Assembly (NCBI GenBank): GCA_905331475.1
Contig: CAJNYU010001042.1
Span: 1 to 64,000 of the forward strand
Reading direction: 5' to 3'
Length of the DNA: 64,000 nt
From: Rotaria socialis
Lineage: Eukaryota; Rotifera; Eurotatoria; Philodinida; Philodinidae
Below the pieces are notes generated by a model. The model did not search any database, had not been told where the DNA came from, and was given only the letters and a program-made list of their open reading frames with translations. The translations under genes were made by a program, and so were the position numbers. The stretch's first letter is position 1; the number at the start of each line of letters is the position of its first letter. Positions 1 through 10,200 of the stretch are shown here, piece by piece.

Positions 1-400
1 GATGGTGTATTGTGTCATCTGACATCTCCAGAGTGTAACAACTTCATACATGACGCACGTATATATAGGAGAGAGATAGAAGAGAGACAGGAGAGAGATA
101 CATTAGAGCAATGAAAAGAGAACAGAAAGAGAAGGAAGGAGAATCATCGAAGCGTGCCATCAATATCGGCACAACGGGGCACGATATGTAGCTGATGCAT
201 TTCGAAATCATAAAGTTATACAATGTTAAAAGCTCATTTCATTCTCCTATTTGTCTTATTTATTATATAGGCCTTGATAAGGTTAAATCTTTCGTAAAAC
301 AAAATCGGAAACGATGGAGCTCAATATCTTTATGATACCTTAAAAGAAAACACAGTACAATTTCATCGTCTCTTATTCATCTCTAACTTCTTTGTACTCT
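1..400. other. intergenic, GA-rich 5' edge
   Basis: No gene is supported here. Positions 65-130 are a purine-rich GA-type low-complexity stretch. The sequence leads into the decayed LRR exons that begin near 408. Confidence 0.5.
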
Positions 401-407
401 CTCATAG

Positions 408-2222
408 ACACTTATCGAATTAGAACTAGAAGAAAATATTGGAAACTATTGTGCAATTGCTAGTGCAGTCATTCAAATACGAAATGACGCAGTGATTTGT
501 TTTTTTACGTTTAGATATTTTATTATAAAATTTAAATTCTTTCGCAGAATCGTTACACAACGGATCTGCTGTCGATGGTAATTGATAACAATGAGACACA
601 ATTCCTAGCTGAGGCATTACAAAATAATAATGTAATATGTTTTCATGTAGACAATTAAAACACTACACCTTTCGAGCGATGACATTGGAGATATCGACGC
701 AGAACATTTAGCTTATGCATTGCAAAACAATAAAGTGATATATTTTCAGTTTTTTATTTTATCTGCTCACTTTATTTCTCCAGACGATTACTTCATTGAT
801 ATTCGGCTTATATTATAAATACAGTCAAGACGAATATGCTGTCACAAAGATTTTGTATTCACGAGATTGAGAATCAGACGAGGTACTTCATCTTCTAATT
901 CATAATAAGGTCTACTTTGTTTCGCATAGAAAGCCAAACAACGATTATCTAGGCTACGTACCTGAGCAAGAAACCGAATCGGAGATAAAGGAACACAATG
1001 TCTCACTGATGCGTTGTAAATGAACAAGGTAACATAAGTCTTATAATTACTTTGCTTTGACCAATAACTCATTTACTGAATAGACGCCAACTGTGTTATA
1101 TCTTGCTAGAAACCAAGTTGGGAATGAAGGTGCAAGATAGATTGCTAAACTATTGCAAAACAACACGGTAGTTTATTAAATTTTCTCGCTAATTCTATAC
1201 CATTTTTGAATTTTATCATACAGACACTAGTCAAATTGATTCTACAAAATCAGTATGAAGGTTGCAGAATAGAAGACGTTGGAGCATACTATTTGACTGA
1301 TCCATTAAAACAGAATCGCGTGAAATACTTATGGAACCTTTGCCAATATATATTTATTCGTATAGACATTAACTTTGCTAAATCTTGCCGAAAATAAAAT
1401 ATGAGACACCGGTGCAAAATATTTTGCTGATGTCTTACAAAAAAATTAAGTGATCCTTTCTTCTGCTTACAACCATTTTATTCATATGAGCTTTTGCTGC
1501 ATTCTATAGACATTGACCATACTAGATCTTGAATCAAATCTCATCCAGGATGATGGTGTGAAATATATTTTCGATGCTCTGAAAAATAATAAAGTGAGAT
1601 TTTAAAAGTGTTTTGCTCTCGATACTGTTACTATTGATTGAAATAGACACTCAATAGTTTGGAACTGGAAAAATATCTTAGTAACTGCTATGCACTAGTT
1701 AGTGCAGCAGTCAAAATACAGAATGATCCGGTAATTGATTTTCCTTGATCCAATACATTCTTCATTATCTTCACCTTTACACAGATAGTCACTTGTATTG
1801 ATCTTGATAGGAAAAAAATTACCGATGCTCAGGCACAAAATCTTGCAGATATGTTACGCAACAATAAAATGAATGATTTTTTCTTAGTCAATGCACGGAA
1901 TATAATTATTTAATTTTTGAATAGACAATCACTAGGTTGAACCTCTTGCATAACCAAATAAGAGATGATAGCGTGTGATATTTAGGGACTATATTGCAAC
2001 ATAACATAGTAACTTTTTATCCAGATCATTTAAGTCATAAAGATCATTATGAGCTTCATAGACACCTAAGACATTAGACCTCTCACACAATCAACTCAGC
2101 AATGATGGAGCAAGATACCTGTTCGAGGTGTTGAAAGACAATAAAGTAAGATTTTAATGTTTCTTGTCAGTCTGAAACACAAAGGTAACTTTTTTACAGA
2201 CACTCGAGAATTTAAAACTAAT
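408..2222 (+). pseudogene. decayed leucine-rich-repeat (RNase-inhibitor type) gene, one repeat per exon
   Basis: About 13 short segments of roughly 80-90 bp each begin after an AG with ACA-CT-type sequence and end at GTA/GTG. They are separated by gaps of about 50-60 bp. Each encodes one 28-residue LRR of the ribonuclease-inhibitor/NLR type, as in 1223-1311 (T-L-V-K-L-I-L-Q-N-Q, then G-A-Y-Y-L, then L-K-Q-N), 1510-1595 (T-L-T-I-L-D-L then A-L-K-N-N-K) and 2062-2146 (L-D-L-S-H-N-Q-L). Several repeats carry in-frame stops (for example inside 1083-1168, 1370-1448 and 1925-2009), and some splice sites are changed, so the locus is a relic. The last partial repeat at about 2202-2222 is cut by an inserted DNA transposon. 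The LRR family is clear; the original protein is not known. Such receptors usually mediate protein binding. Confidence 0.72.
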
Positions 2223-2226
2223 TATA

Positions 2227-2978
2227 TGTTGTAGGCAAATTTGGAATTTGCCTAGGCAAAATCAAGATTCTAATTTTGACCGGTTTCTTTTTTCAGGCAG
2301 AATTGGAATTCTAATTCTGCCCGGGCAAAATTAGAATCGGGCTAGAGATAAATTCATACAGTTACATGTTTTAGTAAACGTACAGTAGATGAGAAAAAAA
2401 GAGAAAATCGTAATAAATTCTGACATATCGATAAATAGTATAAATATAGAGATACGTGTTACACACAATTTTATAGAAAATGTCTCAATCGGATTCAACA
2501 ACCGTCGAAGTAGAAAGTGCGGAATCACTTTATTATAAAGAATTAGAAAAACATATTAATTCTTTGAGTGAAAGATTTCGAGCGAAAAGGGTTATAAAAC
2601 AATGTGTTTATGATGATATTATTAAATGTTTATTATTAGCTAAGGGAAAATCGTCAGATTTGTTTTCTCCAAAATTTATTCATTGGACAATATGGGTGAA
2701 TAGAGTAAAGCATTTAGGCTTCTAATTGTAAAATGTTCAGAAAAAAAGATTTTGTTGAATAAAATATAGTTATAACACTTAAATTTTGATTATTTTCTTT
2801 TTAAGAATTTATCTTTACCCCGATTCTAATTTTACCCGGGCAGAATTAGAATTCCAATTCTGCCTGAAAAAAGAAACCGGTCAAAATTAGAATCTTGATT
2901 TTGCCTAGGCAGAATCAGAACTCTAATTTTGACTAGGGAAATTCCGAATTTGCCCGAATTCCAATTTTTCCTACAACA
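2227..2978. mobile_element. Ginger-like DNA transposon, 752 bp, 4-bp target duplication TATA
   Basis: The element begins TGTTGTAGG and ends CCTACAACA, flanked on both sides by TATA (2223-2226 and 2979-2982). Long terminal inverted repeats run from 2227 to about 2355 on the left and from about 2805 to 2978 on the right. They share a core with AAACCGGTCAAAATTAGAAT (right-strand reading) and short GGCAAAATT/AATTTTGCC sub-palindromes. The left copy lacks about 45-57 bp present in the right copy. TGT...ACA ends, long inverted repeats and a 4-bp duplication fit the Ginger superfamily of integrase-bearing DNA transposons. The only coding potential is the 81-codon frame at 2483-2725, so the copy is non-autonomous. 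Classification is inference. Confidence 0.7.
2480..2725 (+). CDS. 81-aa ORF inside the Ginger-like element, integrase N-terminal-like
   Basis: A short open frame occupies most of the single-copy part of the 2227-2978 element. It starts MSQSDSTTVEVESAESLYYK and ends ...WVNRVKHLGF. The middle is predicted helical (ELEKHINSLSERFRAKRVIK), followed by a Y-D-D-I-I segment and W-x2-W-V-N-R. That resembles the region just before the zinc-binding HHCC module in Ginger/KRBA2-type integrases, where a helix and W-x-x-R-K-x-F-x-L occur, but the likeness is weak. No HHCC or DDE residues follow. It is either the truncated 5' end of a transposase/integrase or a small element-encoded protein. The ATG at 2480 was chosen as the first in frame. 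Confidence 0.45.
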   Translation: MSQSDSTTVEVESAESLYYKELEKHINSLSERFRAKRVIKQCVYDDIIKCLLLAKGKSSDLFSPKFIHWTIWVNRVKHLGF

Positions 2979-2982
2979 TATA

Positions 2983-3608
2983 TATATATATATACTGTTT
3001 TAGAATAAGATTTATGAGTTCTAGCATCAGCTACGCTTAGATCAAATATTTAGAAGTTAAGGAATGCGATGCATTATCCAGTATGAATGTCGATACTATG
3101 AATACTCGTATACGAATCGAAAGAAAAAATGTAGAAGATATAACCAATGTCAACAAAAGTAATCTCACTTTTTACTTCATGACTGTGACGGTTTTTTTTA
3201 TCATTCACATAGTGCTAAAATGAAAAGAAAACGACCTTTTCGCCTTTTCATCTGTTGACTAGTGTTTGATCTTCGTGAGAATGTTAATCTGATCCTATAC
3301 AACAAAGATATGTTTTCGAATATTTTCCACATTGATACCTTTTTGGTATTTCGAGTCTTTGATATTTTTCCTTCTCGATATTTCTACGAAATACCGACAT
3401 TAAAATGTTATTTCTTCCCATGTGAACCACATACACTCAACACAGGAAAATACAAATATAACAATTACATTTCGAGATTAGCATTATTATAAATAAATTT
3501 TCCACATGTCAATTCGACAGTAACTCAATATATTGAGTTAGTGCTCACTTCACGTCTCGATTTAAGACACAATTCCTTTTAAAAAATCGTCTTTTTTTAC
3601 TTCGATAG

Positions 3609-3640
<32 letters not shown>

Positions 3641-3736
3641 TGTTATCATTTTAACATACTATTACACGCAACATTAGCATGAGTTATTTAATATTCTTTG
3701 TTTCTTAAAGCACCTAACAACCTTTAAAATTCATTA
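2983..3736. other. intergenic with (CT)n microsatellite
   Basis: No convincing gene. A TA-rich run directly follows the transposon. Positions 3609-3640 are a (CT)n microsatellite ending in CTGTCT. The open frame at 3262-3492 has no recognisable motif and looks fortuitous. Confidence 0.5.
3609..3640. repeat. (CT)n microsatellite
   Basis: About fourteen uninterrupted CT dinucleotides followed by CTGTCT. Confidence 0.9.
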
Positions 3737-5110
3737 GTGCCATTTGTAATTGTTTTGTATGAGTTAGAAGCACGTTTTCTTCGGCAGAAATCTAAAGTGA
3801 TGTTTTCACTGCGCATACAACAAACAACGCTATATATTTATCTACGTAATTTGAATTTTTTTCGGTCGGCAGAGCCATTGAAAAATGATGATAATGGATA
3901 TCGACTTCAAAATGAGCTTCTTGCTACTCGTCTTTTCATTTGCTTGTTGGTCGTATCATTGATGATTCTTCTTATCTATACATCCTAAGTAAAAGTGACA
4001 CATAAAACCATTGTTAATACACCATCACTGGAACTGTATTCGTCTCTCAATGGAAAATATGCAAAAACACTGGTATTCACTTGCACGAATATAGCCATTG
4101 ATCAATAAGAATTTATCTTGCTAATTCCTACATTTCATCAACTTTGTGATAGTGACTTCGTTGATCCATGTCAGCCACTAGGTATTGATGATGCGGGACA
4201 ATTATTTGATTACATATATAATCGAGATTTTCGAATGTGTGGCTATTCTTTATTCAGTGCGATTGCTTTTACTTGCTCTCTGGCTAAAAAGAACTTTGCA
4301 GATGCTCTTACTGATTTCAACTCGACTATATACCTGTCAAAACTTTTACTCTCAGAGGATAGATTTATTGCGAAAATGAAAGCCACTATTGATTTGTATA
4401 CTACCACTCTAGCGTATGCGTTCAGTCACTCATTTGGAATTATGCGCGATACAACACAAGGAAATGGCCTTGTTTGTGGAACTCTGCCAAGTGTCAGCTT
4501 TCGTCTTGCCGCTATTAATGATACGAATATCGTTGAACCTGTTGGAACAATTAGGCCTCGCTATAAAACCTATGATAATGATGTATGCTCGTGTCACGAT
4601 TCAGCCACTTGCAAAGAAGAAGCATATGTTTATACTCCCGATAACACAAAAGTCAGAGTACATAGAGTATCAGGCTTAGTTATTGGGTGTTACGGATTCG
4701 AGGCAATGATGCAATCAAGTTTATTGTGTTATTTTTATCAAACATGTATTGATGACCTTCGTGCAGCTATCCATTTCTCAGATAACTTCACTACTTCGGC
4801 ACTTGATCCTTCAAAGCTACTTTATTTCGACGGGAATAGCACAGTTGAAATGATGGTGGAGAAACTTATGATTGAACAATCGACAAATAATATTTCTTAC
4901 ACCAACTATTATCATCAATGTTATCCAGTTTATTGCTAATATACAATCGTGAAGAAAAACCATGTTATATATATATAGTTACGACATTAATTGCTTTAAT
5001 CAGCGAACTCACGCGTGCATCTCAAATTATTGTACCTATGCTTGTAAATTTGCTTCGAAAATTTATTCGCAAATGGTGGCAACAGAGGCGTACTGGAGTT
5101 ATCATGATCT
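3737..5110 (+). pseudogene. pseudogene of a two-transmembrane cysteine-rich extracellular protein
   Basis: A single reading frame is preserved from about 3840 to 4939 apart from two in-frame TAA stops, near 3986 and 4106. It shows an N-terminal membrane segment (LFICLLVVSLMILLIYTS), then an ectodomain of about 300 residues with many N-x-S/T sites. Paired cysteines include VCSCHDSATCKEE near 4590, GCYGFEAMMQSSLLCYFYQT near 4700 and CYPVYC at the end. After a further stop at 4937-4939 the frame shifts. A second membrane segment and basic tail (IVTTLIALISELTRA, then VNLLRKFIRKWWQQRR) then read in another frame to about 5100. The signal-anchor/ectodomain/C-terminal anchor layout looks like an expanded rotifer membrane-protein family. 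I cannot name a function. No introns are seen in the preserved part. Confidence 0.6.
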
Positions 5111-5150
5111 CATGGGTTTTTTTCTCTTGAAAAATATTTTTAATTAAACA

Positions 5151-7298
5151 GTATAAATTAGAAAACTAAAGTGATTGTTTGATGATGAAACTGAGAATTT
5201 AAAAAATCAGTAGAATGATATTTCCAATTAACTCTCATATCCGTTCACTTCTAAGTGGATTGAAAAAACTTTTATTATTCATCGAATATCGACACTAAAA
5301 AGTTCGTTGTTGTTATGCTTCGCTTACTCTCATCACAAGAAGACAAGAACGCCGAGCACGATCTATTGAAACGCATATTGTAACCTTCGAGAAAGTGTTT
5401 CAACAGACCATGCTCGTTATTCTTGTCTACTTAGGATTACAGGTCAAATAAAAATTGAAATAAAAAATGAACATTACTCTATTCTATCTTGATACATTTT
5501 ATGTGGCAGGATCGATAATACCAGATATTCTCTTATAAAGTTATGCAATACAGTTGTATCACTTCAGAAGAAAATAAAAAATGCATTGTCTAGATATTAA
5601 CAGATCTAATCCAGATCAAAATCGGCTATTTTTCACAATGACTATATGCTAATTAGAAATCCTCTGTTGAATATGGACCTATTTACTAGCACAGATGAAC
5701 GAAAAGTAAGATATGAAGATATCACCAATACTATTTGCGTGGTTACATGAGTGCCCAGCCGCAGAAAACATGGCAGTCTTTAAGAAATTTTGTCATAGCG
5801 ATGACGCTTTATTTTTGAAAGGATTTGATTCAAAGTCAATAATCAAAGTTTACGTGATGACTAAAGTATAACAAGAAGTGCAACCTAGATTCATTCTTTC
5901 ATTTATTTTGTTTTGTTTCGTTTCGTTTCACGCTACCAGCAAAATTATCTTTGAGAAAGAGTTAACTCAATGAAAATCAAATAGTCAAAGGAAAAATTCA
6001 CCGAAACCCAGCAGTTCAATTAACACGAAGAGTATTTCTTTAAAATACTCATGTGCAATGTAGTTCTGATGCATTTTCAAAGTTATTTCCAAGAAAAACT
6101 GCAAAACTGTGCTAGGTATAAAGAATGAGTAGCGTTGATACTGAGGATCATATGTAGCTCTTGTATTCATTACTCTGAGAGTTGAAAACTATTTACAAGT
6201 ACTCAAAATCGTTATGTATTTGTCGATAGTTTCATAAGGTGTTAATGATTCACTTTTTATTAATTTGTAGATGACTGGGATAGAACAATGGAAACTGTAC
6301 AAGCAACTGAAGCTGTGAAATTATCAGGAAATCGCTTAGTAAGAGAAAAATTCCAAACGCTGCGCTGACTGTTTGCGGAAAAGTAAATTACGAGATATAG
6401 ATGTTGTCTCATTCTCCCAACGTACTGACATTATGATTTTTGTTATCAAGCTTGACAACCGTAGGTTGAAGCATAACTTTGACAATGTTCGCATTATATG
6501 TCGTGGGCAATTTTTCTGGACTCATGGAAATGAGTCAAGATGTTACTAAAAATAGTTTGCAAAGGTACTTTTTTTGTTGTTAGTACGATGACCAAATTCC
6601 GGCTGTCCTTTGAACTACCTTTTAGCGAGAATCAGACTGCGATGATATCTTTCAAATTACGTTCTACTTTTGTAGAACGGTACATGCAAGGGGAGGAAAG
6701 CGGATCTCGGATCTTCCGCTCCCAATAGATCCCATTGGATCCCACACCCATCCCTCATGAGTAGAGAATAAATAAATTGCAGGGGGCTAAAATATGAGTG
6801 CAGTATATATATATATATGTTTGTGAGAGAAAATGGTGGGGTGTGCCATTTCTCTCTACCATCACACATCCATAGCCACACTCTCATTCGACAAAAACAT
6901 TAATATTCATTGATTTTGATCGTTGAATTTCACTTCTTTGCGCCGTAGCCTGTCTTCTATTGTTTACCGAAAAAAATATATATATGTATATTTGTACAAA
7001 AAGAGAAATCAACAAAGTCAATAAAGAAAGAAAAAAAACAAAAATACATTACATATAATGTGTAGTAAATAAACAAATGAACTAATTCTTTTGATCTTGA
7101 TTGTTCGATTAATCTTACGTTAACCTATTACTTTTTTCTTTTACTTGCAAAATATATATTTCACATGAAAGAACAGTACTGAATCAATATATCAGACTGA
7201 AGAGTTAATCATAATGACAATCACAAGAGAATGAACACATAAAAAAAATGAATTTAAAATAATAAATGTTCATAATAGGGAAGAAAATTTTTCATTTT
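5151..7298. other. gene-poor intergenic region
   Basis: No exon-like open frames with family similarity were found on either strand. The stretch holds AT-rich sequence, small TA runs at 6807-6820 and 6978-6990, and poly-A patches. The part just above 7299 is the presumed 3' flank of the KMT2-like gene, which ends on the minus strand. Confidence 0.45.
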
Positions 7299-10200
7299 CT
7301 AATTCATCCATTTTCGACAATTAAGTGCACCGCACAAACATGGAATTTTAGAATCATCTTCAAAATTAAACTTATAATCATACATTATTTCTTCACCTTT
7401 AAGAATACGTCTATTTGTAATTATTACTATTTTATTTTCTTTTTCAACTTGTACAACTTCAGTTATAGCGTTCGGCTATTGTAAAAGAATATTAGAAAAG
7501 AAATAAATATTAACAATTCTTTTTCTTCGTTACCTCGCATGAATGATTTATATAACGAGCCAGGCAGCCGCTCATTGTTGCATCAACTACATGGTCATCA
7601 TCTAATCGAAACATATAAATTCCACGGTTTTGTTGCTCATATAATTTTTCTCGTTTATTAGCAACTTCATTACGAATTAGTTCGCCTATATATTCAATAA
7701 TCATTGTATGTTTTTCCAGGTCGCGTGCTGCAAATAAGCCTAAACCCTAAAGGAAAAATATTGCTTGCAAGTTTTAAATTATAAATGTGAGGTAATTTCA
7801 TTGTTTCAAAAAATAGAAAAATTTAGAAGATTCTTGAGAATATCTCTCTGTATGACTTGAATGTTACTTTTTTCATCGAGATAGACCACGACAGATATAG
7901 ATACATGTTTGTTGCCAAACAAACAAAAATCTTTGATAGCGCTTGCTCCGTACAACGCATGAGAAGATATACAGTAACAGTACATTTGAATTCATGCATT
8001 CTATCATATATTATTTACTTTGTAGTTATACTGTACTCGTTCAATAATCTTGTTTTAAGGCTAACTCAAAGTCATGATCAGAAGAGTAGTTTTAATTTTG
8101 TACAGCTTAGATAACTTTCTAACTTTTCTTTTAGCATTCTACATCACAGATACACTTTTGCAATCGAACTTCGTTTGATGTTTTCCATATTCTTGTATTC
8201 TGAGTCTACTTATACACTTCTAACAAAATCACATTCTATCTACATCGCATACGAAAACAATAGACGACTAGCAGCGAAAATATATTGGAAATTAGTAATA
8301 GAATCTAGTTTGTCGACACTCTCGAATGATCTACGAGTTTGATTTTGTTTGTCAACAGAATCCAATATTTCGACTCAACAGTTCGCTTGATAATCTCTAT
8401 TAAAATCTTAATCTCATATCGCAAAAAATAGTTAAGTAGGAATGCACTTTCGATCTTATAATTCGAAAATTTAACTTTCACACGGTCTAAATATTTACTT
8501 ACTTGAATTCGTGATTTAGCAAGATAAATGTTTTGACGCCATTCTATTTTCAATTTTCGATACTGAGTTGATTTGGAAATTACGAAGTGTTTACCGTATG
8601 AAGTTTGAGTACCTTTTTAGAAAACAAAGCAAAAAGTTAAATTTTACTTGAAGAGTATTGTTTTTTTCTTCTGTTAATTATATACCTTGAACGTCGTATA
8701 GACTTCTAGGTAAATTACTTCGAGTTGAATGTGAAGTTGTTAATGCTTGCGCATGTCTAAATATAAAATCTATAATAAACAATTGAAAAATATCAAGTCT
8801 ATATACCGTTGAAAATGAGTTCGTAGTTTTGGTTCACTTCGTGCGCAACCTGTTGGATTAAGTGTTAATGGCATATCAAATAATTGTAGTCGACCATATT
8901 TAAATGCATAGTTTTGTAACATTTCAACACCGGGCAATGATTCAATTAACCGAATAATATGTGGTTCCTAAAATAAATGATTTTTCTCTCGATAAAAACA
9001 AATATCTTTTAAATTCATTTTTACCGTTAATCCATATAAATCTTCGCCCTTAACAAATACTGGAAACATTTTAACAAGACCATATTTTTTTCTTAATAAA
9101 TCGATTTCGTGAATAATTTTGTACCAAACAGCTCTTGCACTAGATTCGACAAATTCTTGTACTGGTTCATTTTCGTTTTCTTGTACACTTATTCGAAACA
9201 TCGGTTTATTATCAATATCAATTATGGAACATTTATATGCACAGCGATGATTCGGACGATACATTGACCAATAAAACCTTGTTACAGTATAGCCAACCTA
9301 AATTTTATTTTTTACACCGAAATATTAATTGCAAATGACAAAAGAAAATAGTTCATACTGGATAAATAAAACTTCGATTATGAAATGTAGATGATTGTAA
9401 TTGATGTGGTAACAATTGCCCAATATTGTGAAGTATTAAACTACCGATACGTAATATATATGATTTATCGTCATGTTCTTCATTCATATAACTAAAAAGA
9501 AAATAATATTCGTTTGAGTATTATCCTTATTTTCCAAGAAGAAAGACCCATGCTCGCGAATATGCGTAAGATTTTATTTATTGAATCAGATAATCATTGT
9601 TTCTAACAGAATTAAAGTAGATTCTGGTATTAAGCTATATTATAAGTAAGACCTTCTATTTTTCTCTATCAGCTCTGATATAGAACTGATGAAAAATATT
9701 AACAATATAGTGCTCACAATTATTGGATATCATTATTGATAATGTTAAAGCAACTTTCTATCATATCCTACGACAATTTGGTCGATGGTACCCTTTGATC
9801 TCGATTTTCAATTAGATACAAAACAAATCAATTATGTTAATCTTATCAAAAAGAAAATTCTATTTCAGAACTAGAAAAAAAGATTTCTACAGTCTATTGT
9901 AAAATTTCAGAATATAGATTACACGAGAAAATTATATCAAATGTTGTAGTATTATTCTTCACATTCCTATGCATGCAATCGATAAGCATTTTATATATTG
10001 TTTTGATTTAATATATCAACTTCATAAACTTACTTTTGAATTTGTTTTATTTCATCTCTATCAATCCAAATTTTTCGTAAAACAGATTTATCTTCAAGTA
10101 TTTGATCAGCAGTTACTGTGGGTGAAGCATGTGTTGGACACATAATACTCTTGAAAAAAAGCAAAAAAAAAGCAATAGTCTTATTATGATATTCAATAAT

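Noticed and set aside
3262-3492. 76-codon plus-strand frame
   Set aside because: No motif, AT-biased composition, no splice context; likely chance.
8305-8553. 82-codon minus-strand frame extending past an exon of the KMT2-like gene
   Set aside because: Only 8503-8612 is a real exon (WRQNIYLAKSRIQ); the rest is intron read-through after GTAAGT.
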